Shown: piece after piece, positions 19,415 to 27,878 of the stretch | How positions within the stretch are numbered: the stretch's first letter is position 1 | Layout: every line of letters begins with the position of its first letter | From: Bacteroidota bacterium | Lineage (GTDB): Bacteria; Bacteroidota; Bacteroidia; Bacteroidales; F082 | Length of the DNA: 64,000 nucleotides | Assembly: GCA_009773165.1 (NCBI GenBank) | Contig: WOUZ01000004.1 | Location: forward strand, 224,086 to 288,085 | Direction: 5' to 3' | The notes under the pieces: model-generated | Database searches by the model: none | The model's input: only the letters and a program-made list of their open reading frames with translations | Told to the model about the DNA's origin: nothing | Made by a program: the position numbers and the translations under genes

Positions 19415-20380
19415 ATGATATCATATCAATCCGACGTTGAAGCTGCGAAGGCTATGCAAGCCAAATATGAGGTTCTGAAAAAAGAAATTGCAAAAGTGAT
19501 TGTTGGGCAGGATGAGGTTATACATCAGACGCTCATCGCCATCTTCAGCAAAGGTCACGTTTTATTAGTTGGAGTTCCCGGACTTGCCAAAACATTGTTA
19601 GTCAATACTATAGGCAAAGTACTTGGACTTTCTTATAGTAGAATTCAGTTTACTCCTGATCTAATGCCTTCTGATATCATTGGAACAGAAATCCTGGATG
19701 AAGGAAGAAAGTTCCGGTTTATCAAAGGACCCGTTTTTGCCAATATTGTGCTGGCCGATGAAATAAACCGCACACCTCCTAAAACACAGGCCGCTTTGCT
19801 GGAGGCGATGCAGGAAAAGAATATCACGGTAGCTGGACAAACACACCGTTTGCAAGAACCATTTTTTGTTTTGGCCACACAAAACCCTATCGAACAGGAA
19901 GGTACATATCCGCTTCCTGAAGCACAGCTTGACAGATTTATGTTTAATCTTTGGCTTGATTATCCCAGCTTTGATGAAGAAATTGCTGTTGTTAAAAACA
20001 CAACAGTGCTAAACGATGTGCAGCCGGAGGCAGTTCTTTCTTCGGAAGAGATTAGTTTTTTCCAACAGCTGGTAAGAAAAGTACCTGTAGCCGATAATGT
20101 ATTGGAGTATGCTGTAAACCTTGTTTCAAAAACGAGGCCTAATACAAGTCGCTCGCACGAGTGGACAAATAAATACATAAGCTGGGGTGCCGGACCTCGT
20201 GCTTCTCAATACCTGATTGTTGGTGCAAAATGTAATGCGCTCCTCAAAGGCAAGTTTTCACCCGATATCGAAGATGTAAAATCAGTTGCTTTACCAATTT
20301 TACGTCACAGGCTTGTAAGAAATTATACAGCCGAAGCTGAAGGAATAAGCATGGAGCAAATCATTGGAAAATTGTTGTAA
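19415..20380 (+). CDS. MoxR-family AAA+ ATPase
   Basis: A 321-residue AAA+ ATPase of the MoxR group. The Walker A is GVPGLAKT, Walker B is LADEINRTPPK, sensor 1 is VLATQNPIEQEGTYPLPEAQLDRF and the lid domain is at the C-terminus. MoxR proteins act as chaperones for metal insertion or complex assembly, usually with VWA-domain and DUF58 partners. Neither partner follows here: the next genes are a MacA-like adaptor and a permease, so the partner set must be elsewhere or the gene has been separated. It starts 54 bases after the surA-like gene and may belong to the same transcript. Confidence 0.93.
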   Translation: MISYQSDVEAAKAMQAKYEVLKKEIAKVIVGQDEVIHQTLIAIFSKGHVLLVGVPGLAKTLLVNTIGKVLGLSYSRIQFTPDLMPSDIIGTEILDEGRKFRFIKGPVFANIVLADEINRTPPKTQAALLEAMQEKNITVAGQTHRLQEPFFVLATQNPIEQEGTYPLPEAQLDRFMFNLWLDYPSFDEEIAVVKNTTVLNDVQPEAVLSSEEISFFQQLVRKVPVADNVLEYAVNLVSKTRPNTSRSHEWTNKYISWGAGPRASQYLIVGAKCNALLKGKFSPDIEDVKSVALPILRHRLVRNYTAEAEGISMEQIIGKLL

Positions 20381-20427
20381 TTGAATGATTTTTAAGATAT
20401 TACATATTAACATATTATGCTGAACTT

Positions 20428-21864
20428 ATGAAAGACAACCGAAAAATTTACATTTCTGTCGGTGCGATTCTCGCTGTTATTGCATTGGTATGGTATTTCA
20501 CTCAATCAGGAAAAGAAGAATCAATAGTTATTGAGGCTACTGTCAAGAAAGGACTTTTCACAATAAGTGTTACCACAACCGGGGAACTTGAAGCACGAAG
20601 TTCAGAGATGATTTACGGGCCCTCCCCTACTTCGCTGCGTGATGCCCGCATCTGGCAGTTAAAGATTGACGACATCATCCCGGATGGTACTATTGTAGAT
20701 TCAGGTAATTATGTGGCACAGCTTGACCGTTCTGAGTTAACGAATAAAATCAAGGATCAACAGATTGAAATTGAGCAATTTCAAAACAACTTCATTAAAA
20801 CACAACTTGATACAACCATGGATTTGCGAGCTGCCAGAAATGAGCTGGTGAATCTAAAGTATGCTATGGAAGAAGCTCAGATTGCTGTTGATCAATCGAT
20901 TTACGAACCACCAGCAACTCAACGTCAGGTTCAAATTGAACTGGATAGAGCTCAAAGATCTTATGATCAAGCTGTTAGAAACTACTCACTCAAATATGAG
21001 AAAGCTGTTGCCAATATGTCGGAAGTTTCAACAGCTCTAAAAAAGAAACAAACGGAATTTCAGAAATTTGTTGAACTTAGTGAAGAATTTACCATTCATG
21101 CCCCAAAAGCAGGCATGGTTATTTATCAACGTGACTGGGATGGTAAAAAACGTGGAGCAGGTGCAAGTATCAGCAGCTGGGAAAATGTTGTTGCCACATT
21201 GCCAAACCTGCGTGAAATGATTACAAAAACCTATGTGAATGAAGTAGATATCTCAAAAGTAAAAGTGGGTCAACGTGTTGAAATTGGTGTAGATGCTTTT
21301 CCTGAGAAGAAATTTACCGGTCAGGTGCTGGAGGTAGCAAATATTGGTGAACAACTGCGCAGTTCCAACGCAAAAGTATTTGAAGTGAAAATCGAAGTTA
21401 ACGAGTTTGACTCGATCGTTCGACCAGCAATGACTACTAAAAATGTCATCATAACAGATGAACTTTCTGACATGCTATATATTCCTCTTGAAGCGATTCA
21501 TGGGTTAGACAGTCTGCAATATGTTTTCATTGGCAACCGCAGGCAGCAGGTTATTCCAGGCAAATCAAATGAAAATGAGATCATTATAAGAGCAGGTCTT
21601 AAGGAAAACGATATGGTTCGATTAGTCCCACCTGATGATATTGCAGGTTTTAAACTTGAGATGCTCGACCAAGCCACCCTTGACAAAATTACGGAAGAAG
21701 ATGCATCGAAACAGGCAGAAATTGCTAAAGCTGCTGCCGCAAAAGAAGCAGAACGTCAGGAAATGATGCAGCAAAGAATGCAACAACCTAACGGAAACGG
21801 TCAGTCAGCAAAAGGCGGAACAGGTCGCAAGCAAGGAGGAGGTTCTCAAAGGAGATCCAGGTAA
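20428..21864 (+). CDS. MacA/HlyD-type periplasmic adaptor protein
   Basis: A 478-residue membrane-fusion protein. One N-terminal membrane helix (about 7-25) is followed by a first beta-barrel/lipoyl half, a long coiled-coil hairpin (about 105-215, DQQIEIEQFQNNFIKTQLD through MSEVSTALKKKQTEF), the second lipoyl half (FTIHAPKAGMVIY) and a barrel domain (KVKVGQRVEIGVDAFPEKKF). The last 50 residues are low-complexity Gln/Gly/Lys-rich. It should link an inner-membrane ABC permease to an outer-membrane channel for export. It overlaps the start of the MacB-like permease gene by 1 base. No TolC-like gene is adjacent. Confidence 0.88.
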   Translation: MKDNRKIYISVGAILAVIALVWYFTQSGKEESIVIEATVKKGLFTISVTTTGELEARSSEMIYGPSPTSLRDARIWQLKIDDIIPDGTIVDSGNYVAQLDRSELTNKIKDQQIEIEQFQNNFIKTQLDTTMDLRAARNELVNLKYAMEEAQIAVDQSIYEPPATQRQVQIELDRAQRSYDQAVRNYSLKYEKAVANMSEVSTALKKKQTEFQKFVELSEEFTIHAPKAGMVIYQRDWDGKKRGAGASISSWENVVATLPNLREMITKTYVNEVDISKVKVGQRVEIGVDAFPEKKFTGQVLEVANIGEQLRSSNAKVFEVKIEVNEFDSIVRPAMTTKNVIITDELSDMLYIPLEAIHGLDSLQYVFIGNRRQQVIPGKSNENEIIIRAGLKENDMVRLVPPDDIAGFKLEMLDQATLDKITEEDASKQAEIAKAAAAKEAERQEMMQQRMQQPNGNGQSAKGGTGRKQGGGSQRRSR

Positions 21865-23234
21865 TGAAAACAGAACGCTATTGGGAAATCTTACAGGTTG
21901 CTTTGGAAGCCGTTTTTGCAAACCGCTCCAGATCAATACTTACAGCTCTTGGAATCATTTTTGGAGTTGCTGCTGTTATTGCCATGATGGCTATCGGCAA
22001 TGGAGCACGTCAGGAGATTTTGGAGCAGATAAAGATGGTTGGCGTTAATAACATTATTGTAAGCGCAAAAGTTGAAAAAGCCAGATCTTCTGATGATGAT
22101 TCCGAAGATGAAGGCAAAACTGAAAGCAAGAAATTTTCTCCGGGCCTTACTTTGCTCGATGCTCATGGCATAAAAAGTATCATTCCCACTGTCGAACGAA
22201 TCAGTCCTGAAGTTTCATATGAAACTAGTATTATCAAAGATGGAATTAGACAACAAGCTAAATTAAAAGGGGTTACGATAGATTTCTTTCAGGTTTTCAG
22301 CATGTCACTCGAATCAGGAACAATGTTCAATAAAGAACAATTGGAAGATGGTAGTCCGGTATGTATCATTGGTCCGGGAGTGAAAACACGATTTTTCGCA
22401 TTGGAGGATCCAATTGGCAAGCAAATTAAATGTGGAAATATTTGGCTAAAAGTAGTTGGTGTGCTCGAAAAGCGGCTGACTGGAAATCCCAAAACAGAAA
22501 ATATTGGTGTGTCCGACTATGATGATCACATTTATGCCCCTATTCAGACTGTTTTACTTCGCTTCAAAGACCGCTCATTAATAAATGCAGGTTCGGTTGC
22601 CGGAGGAAGCAACACGGTTATTTTTTCGGGCAACAGCATGATGTCGTTTAGCAATGAAAGCAGCGAGGATGAGAGTACGAATTACCATCAGCTCGATCGA
22701 ATAGTTGTACAAGTAGACGACAGCGAAAATCTCAGTTCAACAACTAAAATCCTCACTCAGATGTTAAAACGACGCCACTTGGGCGTTGAGGATTTTGAAA
22801 TTACTGTTCCAGAACTACTTTTGAAACAAGAGCAGCGAACAAAAGACATTTTTAATATCGTTCTCGGTGCAATTGCAGGCATCTCATTACTTGTTGGCGG
22901 AATAGGTATTATGAATATTATGCTCGCCTCGGTTATGGAACGTATACGTGAGATTGGCGTACGAAGATCGATTGGAGCAACACAAAATGATATCATTTTT
23001 CAGTTTCTAGCCGAAGCAACCCTTATCAGTATCAGTGGAGGTTTGATTGGTATTCTGCTGGGACTAATTATGGCTAAAGTAATTATGGAAACTACTGAAA
23101 TACTTACCATTGTGAGCCTTTCTTCCATCATTATTTCATTTGGTGTAGCTGCTACGGTTGGCATCGTTTTTGGCTACCTTCCGGCGCGCAAAGCGGCCGA
23201 TCAGGACCCGGTTGAATCACTTCGACACGATTAA
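21864..23234 (+). CDS. MacB-like ABC transporter permease (FtsX domain, no ATPase)
   Basis: A 456-residue permease. The first membrane helix (about 22-44, LTALGIIFGVAAVIAMMAIG) is followed by a large periplasmic MacB-PCD domain and a C-terminal FtsX domain with three membrane helices (about 325-440) including GGIGIMNIMLASVMERIREIGVRRSIGAT, of which the last part is the coupling helix signature. Classical MacB carries its ATPase at the N-terminus. Here the ATPase is absent and no separate ATP-binding gene is adjacent, so it must be supplied in trans. Probable role: export of a peptide, lipid or small molecule with the adaptor encoded upstream. Confidence 0.88.
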   Translation: MKTERYWEILQVALEAVFANRSRSILTALGIIFGVAAVIAMMAIGNGARQEILEQIKMVGVNNIIVSAKVEKARSSDDDSEDEGKTESKKFSPGLTLLDAHGIKSIIPTVERISPEVSYETSIIKDGIRQQAKLKGVTIDFFQVFSMSLESGTMFNKEQLEDGSPVCIIGPGVKTRFFALEDPIGKQIKCGNIWLKVVGVLEKRLTGNPKTENIGVSDYDDHIYAPIQTVLLRFKDRSLINAGSVAGGSNTVIFSGNSMMSFSNESSEDESTNYHQLDRIVVQVDDSENLSSTTKILTQMLKRRHLGVEDFEITVPELLLKQEQRTKDIFNIVLGAIAGISLLVGGIGIMNIMLASVMERIREIGVRRSIGATQNDIIFQFLAEATLISISGGLIGILLGLIMAKVIMETTEILTIVSLSSIIISFGVAATVGIVFGYLPARKAADQDPVESLRHD

Positions 23235-23292
23235 AAGATTCTATATTTCTTTCAGCAATTTCCTCAGAAACTACTAATTACTTTAGAAGAAA

Positions 23293-23326
23293 TTGATAGT
23301 AAGTGTCAAATATTCAATTAATTTTG
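23293..23326 (+). promoter_or_regulatory. Predicted promoter for the peroxiredoxin gene
   Basis: TTG, 23 bases, then TAATTTTG (exact TAnnTTTG) about 41 bases upstream of the ATG at 23368. Spacing is 2-3 bases longer than the usual optimum. Confidence 0.4.
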
Positions 23327-23367
23327 CAGTCAGAAAATTATTCAGTATTCAATAAATTTGAACCTTT

Positions 23368-23997
23368 ATGGCAGTATTAGTTGGCAAAAAAGCCCCTTAT
23401 TTTGAAGCAGATGCCGTTATTGACGGCGGTTTTGAAGAAAAATTCTCATTACAGCAGTACATTGGGAAGAAACATGTTATCTTTTTCTTTTATCCTTTGG
23501 ATTTTACATTTGTATGCCCTACCGAAATCATCGCGTTTCAGGATCGTATGGCAGAATTTGAAGACCGTAATGTAGCGGTTGTAGGATGTTCAATCGATTC
23601 AAAGTTCTCACATTGGGCATGGATCAATACACCTCGTGATAATGGTGGTATCCAAGGAGTTAAGTATCCTCTGGTATCTGACTTAACTAAAACCATCTCA
23701 ACAAACTATGATGTTTTAGCAGGCGAGTTTGCTTATAACGAAGATGGCGAAATGGAATTCAATGGTGATCCTGTCGCATATCGTGGACTCTTCCTTATTG
23801 ATAAACAAGGTGTTGTTCGTCACCAGGTAGTTAATGACCTTCCATTAGGCAGGAGTATTGACGAGGCACTTCGTATGATTGACGCTCTCCAACATTTTGA
23901 AGAAAATGGTGAAGTTTGCCCGGCAAACTGGAAGCAGGGAGATGAAGCAATGCTTGCAACACATGAAGGTGTTTCATCTTATCTGGCAAAACACTAA
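23368..23997 (+). CDS. 2-Cys peroxiredoxin (AhpC/TSA family)
   Basis: A 209-residue typical 2-Cys peroxiredoxin that reduces peroxides. The peroxidatic Cys50 is in FYPLDFTFVCPTEI, with the supporting Arg in the GRSIDEALRMIDALQ region. The resolving cysteine is Cys184 in GEVCPANW near the C-terminus. Length and C-terminal extension fit the eukaryote-like Prx1/AhpC1 class. A reductase gene (ahpF or similar) is not adjacent. It is a single-gene unit with its own predicted promoter and a strong terminator, which suits independent oxidative-stress control; no OxyR site was identified. Confidence 0.95.
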   Translation: MAVLVGKKAPYFEADAVIDGGFEEKFSLQQYIGKKHVIFFFYPLDFTFVCPTEIIAFQDRMAEFEDRNVAVVGCSIDSKFSHWAWINTPRDNGGIQGVKYPLVSDLTKTISTNYDVLAGEFAYNEDGEMEFNGDPVAYRGLFLIDKQGVVRHQVVNDLPLGRSIDEALRMIDALQHFEENGEVCPANWKQGDEAMLATHEGVSSYLAKH

Positions 23998-24033
23998 AAG
24001 AGTTTTTCTGGGTTTCTTCTCAATTAAAATTTT

Positions 24034-24061
24034 AAAACCACCTCAAAAAGGTGGTTTTTTA
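24034..24061. terminator. Bidirectional intrinsic terminator
   Basis: AAAACCACCT and AGGTGGTTTT form a 10-bp stem with a 4-5 nt loop and T-runs on both sides. It lies between the convergent peroxiredoxin and PAP2 genes and should stop both transcripts. Confidence 0.88.
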
Positions 24062-24125
24062 TTTAATTATGATCTGCTATTAAGATCAGCGGAAAGCTAA
24101 AAGCAGCCATAATTCTGAAACCATT

Positions 24126-24944
24126 CTAGAAAACCATCACAGCGCCAATTCCGGTTGCAGTTGGAGAAATACGCAATCCTTTTTGTGGATGTCTGTAATA
24201 ATAGAGGATTCCTCGTCCAATTAAATAGCCAATAGCTGCTCCTGCTAAAACATCAGAAGGCCAATGCGAACTACTTATCAACCTGCCATATGAGGTCAGA
24301 GCAGCCAAACCATACAAGCCGGCTCCCAATAAAGGCATGTCGTTGTAGTAGCCTGCCAGAACTGTAGCCACAGCAAACGCACGCATTGCATGTCCGGAAG
24401 GAAAAGCATCGAATTCAAACGATTTAAAGGGACCATCCCATTGATTGGAAACATATAACTGATCAGGCCGCGGCCTATGACTGATATGTTTCATAACAAA
24501 AGCAGTACCAGCGCTTAAAACAAATGCTTGGAAGCCAAGTAAAGCAGCTTCCTTTGGTCGTTGAAGTGACTTCATGCTACCAAATCCATACATAAGCGCA
24601 AAAGAAGGTAAAGCTACGATACCATTGCCAAAAACACCTGTCCACTCCATCTTATTTTCGTTGGCAAACGGGGAACTGCCATTAAACTTTTGAAACAAGG
24701 CTTTATCGTTAAGGTACATTGTCGTAAAAACAGCTCCTGTAAAGCCTGTAATCACCCATTCATTTGTGGTGAACCTCGAAGGTGAGACGACAAATTGTTT
24801 AAAGGCAGGCGCATATGATTTAAGGTAAGCCAGGTTGAAAGATACATAAGAATTTGTCTCAGGAGTTACATCTCCCTGACTTCTTATTGGTTGATGTATG
24901 AGGCTGAAAGCAATGAAAATCAGAGCTATGACAAAGGATTTCAT
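24126..24944 (-). CDS. PAP2-superfamily membrane phosphatase
   Basis: A 272-residue protein with a signal peptide (about 1-22) and the three acid-phosphatase signature blocks: KHISHRPRP (motif 1), FPSGHAMRAF (motif 2) and GRLISSSHWPSDVLAG (motif 3, Arg-x5-His-x3-Asp), with several hydrophobic segments. It should dephosphorylate a lipid phosphate such as undecaprenyl or phosphatidylglycerol phosphate, or lipid A, at the periplasmic side; the substrate cannot be told. It overlaps mazG by 4 bases, which is probably only tight packing. Confidence 0.88.
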   Translation of the reverse strand: MKSFVIALIFIAFSLIHQPIRSQGDVTPETNSYVSFNLAYLKSYAPAFKQFVVSPSRFTTNEWVITGFTGAVFTTMYLNDKALFQKFNGSSPFANENKMEWTGVFGNGIVALPSFALMYGFGSMKSLQRPKEAALLGFQAFVLSAGTAFVMKHISHRPRPDQLYVSNQWDGPFKSFEFDAFPSGHAMRAFAVATVLAGYYNDMPLLGAGLYGLAALTSYGRLISSSHWPSDVLAGAAIGYLIGRGILYYYRHPQKGLRISPTATGIGAVMVF

Positions 24945-25711
24945 TCCAATTTCTTTGCTTCATTCCATAAGTCATCCATTTCTTCCAGACTCATGTTATG
25001 AAGTTGTTTATCAACTTCAGCTGCCTTATTCTCGATATAGCTAAAACGTGAACGGAACTTCTTATTCGTTCTTTCAAGTGCATCTTCTGGGTTTACTCCA
25101 ATATATCTTGCATAATTTACCAGGGCAAATAGCAGGTCACCAAATTCATCCTCCATACGATCGGAAGATGCGTTTGAAGCCACTTCCACCTGCAGCTCGG
25201 CCAGTTCTTCTTCAACTTTGAGCCAAACATCCTCTTTTCTTCTCCATTCAAAGCCAACACCTCCAGCTTTTTCCTGCATCCTGTATGCCTTTAATAAAGC
25301 TGGCAAACTAGCAGGCACGCCTTCAAGTACTGATTTTTTACCTTCTTTGAGCTTAATCTTTTCCCAGTTAGATTTAACATCATCTGAATCAGCTACTTTC
25401 ACATCTCCATAAATATGGGGATGACGTATGATGAGTTTCTCTGAAATAGAATCAATTACATCTTTAATGTCAAAGGCTCCTGATTCAGATCCTATTTTTG
25501 CATAAAAAACGAGGTGCAGCGTTAAATCACCCAACTCCTTTTTAACCTCCTGAAGGTCATTTTTAAGAATTGCATCGCTCAGTTCGTAGGTTTCTTCTAT
25601 TGTAAGATGTCTAAGACTTTCCAGCGTTTGAACCCGATCCCAGGGGCAACCTGCACGCAATTCATCCATTATTGTTAACAACCTTTCAAACGCTTCTAAT
25701 TTCTCTTTCAT
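24941..25711 (-). CDS. mazG: Nucleoside triphosphate pyrophosphohydrolase
   Basis: A 256-residue MazG protein, which hydrolyses (d)NTPs to monophosphates and pyrophosphate for nucleotide-pool cleaning. It has two tandem MazG folds. The N-terminal one carries GCPWDRVQTLESL and the metal-binding EETYEL and KKELGDLTLHLVF (ExxE and ExxD). The C-terminal one shows KVEEELAELQVEV and RMEDEFGDLLFALV. Length matches the E. coli type. It is the first gene of a two-gene minus-strand unit with the PAP2 phosphatase. Confidence 0.95.
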   Translation of the reverse strand: MKEKLEAFERLLTIMDELRAGCPWDRVQTLESLRHLTIEETYELSDAILKNDLQEVKKELGDLTLHLVFYAKIGSESGAFDIKDVIDSISEKLIIRHPHIYGDVKVADSDDVKSNWEKIKLKEGKKSVLEGVPASLPALLKAYRMQEKAGGVGFEWRRKEDVWLKVEEELAELQVEVASNASSDRMEDEFGDLLFALVNYARYIGVNPEDALERTNKKFRSRFSYIENKAAEVDKQLHNMSLEEMDDLWNEAKKLE

Positions 25712-25843
25712 AAAAATATCTAAATTTCGGGTAAAAGTACTTCAAATATTCCCCATAGGGAAGATTACCTCAAAAAACCGTCAAACGGGCAACAAATCTA
25801 CGTTTCACTCGTTAATTGACGAAGCTTAGGTTAAAGAAATCGT

Positions 25844-25851
25844 TACCTTTG
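25844..25851 (+). promoter_or_regulatory. Predicted -7 box for the PagL-like gene
   Basis: TACCTTTG, the commonest form of the Bacteroidota -7 box, 32 bases before the ATG. A TTG lies 25 bases further upstream, a little too far for a standard -33. Confidence 0.5.
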
Positions 25852-25883
25852 CGGGCTGTTTTGCACATTCCTGAAAATAATTT

Positions 25884-27056
25884 ATGAACTTTTATAAGCT
25901 CAGTATATATCTTTTGTTTTTTCTGTTTTTTTTTCAGAATAAGTCTTTTGGGCAACCCGGGCCACCTTTGCCTATCGACAATTACCAGATTGAGCTACGC
26001 ACACATTACGGTTTTTTTCTTAACCATCATTTTGAACTTGAACGGTTTAATGCCAATTTTCCGTCATTCGAGTTAGCGCTTCAACGACCCACTTTTGGTC
26101 GCCAGCGTTGGGAGTCGCTTTACGACTACCCTATCATTGGTGTATCGGTTTTTTATTCCGATCTTGGTAATTTCGAAGAGCTTGGACAGGTTGTTGCAGC
26201 CTATCCATTTATAAGTTTTCCACTCAATCAAAATGTTGATAACAGACTCAGTTTCCGTTTAGGTGTTGGATTAGCCTGGCTGACGGAGAGATATGATCCT
26301 ATTGAAAATTATAAAAACTTTGCAATAGGCTCTCATTTGAATGCTGCCGGAAGTCTCTATCTTGATTATAGAAAGAAGATTAGTCCAAGATTCACCTTTA
26401 TTGCATCAGGAGGATTGACACATTTTTCAAATGGGTCAACAAAAACACCAAATTTCGGTATTAACATTCTCACGGCATCTGCTGGCTTAACCTGGTATTT
26501 AAACCGGCCTAATCCCTATCTCGACAAAAAATTCCTACCCATTCTTCGGTTGTATGAATACGACAACAAAAAACGCTTTTCTATTGAAATAATACAATCT
26601 TTTGGTACCAGAGACATGTCGCAACAGCTTGGAAAAAGATATTTTGTTTCAAATACAGCAGCAAATTTCCTATTACCTGTTTCAATGAAAGGGAAGCTGG
26701 GTTTAGGTTTGGAAGTAACCTATGATGCTTCCGATAAAGGTGTGATTGACCAAAGGGAACTTATTGAAGGAATTGAATTATATGAAAAAAACAGTGAAAT
26801 CCTTAAGCCAGGAACAAGTATAGTTTACGAAATGATACTTTCAAAGACATCCTTTTTGTTCCAGTTAGGATTCCATTTAGCAGGCGCGGAAAAATCAGAC
26901 GGATATCTTTACGAAAAAGTCGGCTTTAAATATCATTTTACCGAAAACCTGTTCGCCAACATCGCTTTAACAGCGCATGGGGGTAGAGCAGATTATATAG
27001 GATATGGCATAGGTTACAGATGGAATTACAAGTTTTATCTAAAAAAACGACGATGA
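25884..27056 (+). CDS. PagL-like acyloxyacyl hydrolase / lipid A deacylase
   Basis: A 390-residue secreted protein with a signal peptide (to about FGQ, residue 24) and a predicted outer-membrane barrel. The signature HFSNG (His180 to Gly184, in GGLTHFSNGSTKTPN) matches the His-x-Ser-Asn-Gly active-site motif of PagL, the lipid A 3-O-deacylase. The protein is more than twice the length of Pseudomonas PagL, as is common for Bacteroidota members, which carry an extended C-terminal barrel-like region. It should remodel lipid A at the outer leaflet. It overlaps the following DUF2807 lipoprotein gene by 4 bases. Confidence 0.78.
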   Translation: MNFYKLSIYLLFFLFFFQNKSFGQPGPPLPIDNYQIELRTHYGFFLNHHFELERFNANFPSFELALQRPTFGRQRWESLYDYPIIGVSVFYSDLGNFEELGQVVAAYPFISFPLNQNVDNRLSFRLGVGLAWLTERYDPIENYKNFAIGSHLNAAGSLYLDYRKKISPRFTFIASGGLTHFSNGSTKTPNFGINILTASAGLTWYLNRPNPYLDKKFLPILRLYEYDNKKRFSIEIIQSFGTRDMSQQLGKRYFVSNTAANFLLPVSMKGKLGLGLEVTYDASDKGVIDQRELIEGIELYEKNSEILKPGTSIVYEMILSKTSFLFQLGFHLAGAEKSDGYLYEKVGFKYHFTENLFANIALTAHGGRADYIGYGIGYRWNYKFYLKKRR

Positions 27057-27793
27057 AAAAAACACACTTGCTTTATCTAAGTTGCCTACTGTTATTCTTT
27101 ACTTCCTGTGGCAAAACCAGTGTTGATTGCTTTTCGGATCCAGGAACAGTTGAAAGCATTATTCGCATACCCGACTCTACTTTCACAGGGATTGAAATGT
27201 ATAATAACATTGATGTAGATCTGGTTGCAAGTAATTTTGCACAAATTGAACTGATTGGAGGCAATAAACTTCTCGACGCTATCACAACCGAGGTTGAAGA
27301 CAATAAGCTCATTTTAAGAAACACAAGCGAGTGCAACTTCCTACGCTCATCCGACCGCCCCCTGAAAGCTATAATCTACTATACTCAACTCGACAGCCTC
27401 ATTTACCGATCCAATGGTAACCTGACTACCTTGGGTGCAATTAAATCTGACCAGTTTAAAATTGATATATTTGAAGGCTCGGGAAAGATAAGTCTCATAC
27501 TCAACACCTCCAAATCATATCTGAATTACCACTTTGGGACCGCAGATCTTCTCGTTGAAGGCAGCTCCAATGTCAATTATATTTACCAGGTAAGTTATGG
27601 TCCAATTGACGCAAGGCAACTCAACACACAATATACCTATTTGGAAAGCCGGTCGCCAAACAATTGTTTTGTTAAGTCTAACCTATCCCTTGAAGCAACT
27701 ATTAATGGTCCTGGAAATGTCTATTTTACCGGAAATGTGCAAAATCCGGTACTATCAGGTTCAGGAAGCGGTAAATTGTTACGACTCGAATAA
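27053..27793 (+). CDS. DUF2807 (GIN-domain) lipoprotein
   Basis: A 246-residue predicted lipoprotein (lipobox FFTSCG, Cys about residue 18) with the repetitive beta-helix sequence style of the DUF2807 putative auto-transporter adhesin head family: FTGIEMYNNIDVDLVA, IELIGGNKLLDAITTEVEDNKL, LEATINGPGNVYFTGN and the closing SGSGSGKLLRL. Such proteins are surface- or periplasm-exposed in Bacteroidota; function is unknown. The track starts at 27020; the ATG at 27053 is preferred because it gives the lipoprotein signal directly and overlaps the previous stop as ATGA. Confidence 0.85.
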   Translation: MKKTHLLYLSCLLLFFTSCGKTSVDCFSDPGTVESIIRIPDSTFTGIEMYNNIDVDLVASNFAQIELIGGNKLLDAITTEVEDNKLILRNTSECNFLRSSDRPLKAIIYYTQLDSLIYRSNGNLTTLGAIKSDQFKIDIFEGSGKISLILNTSKSYLNYHFGTADLLVEGSSNVNYIYQVSYGPIDARQLNTQYTYLESRSPNNCFVKSNLSLEATINGPGNVYFTGNVQNPVLSGSGSGKLLRLE

Positions 27794-27821
27794 ACGATTA
27801 TTATTAGCAACAAATAAAATG

Positions 27822-27864
27822 AAATAGCCGGAAATCATTCAAATGAAATCCGGCTATTTATTTT
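27822..27864. terminator. Bidirectional intrinsic terminator
   Basis: AAATAGCCGGA pairs perfectly with TCCGGCTATTT, with an inner ATCATT/AATGA helix. It lies between the convergent DUF2807 and proS genes; TTTATTTT follows on the plus strand and a short T-run on the other. Confidence 0.85.
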
Positions 27865-27878
27865 AAGTCAATTTAGCT

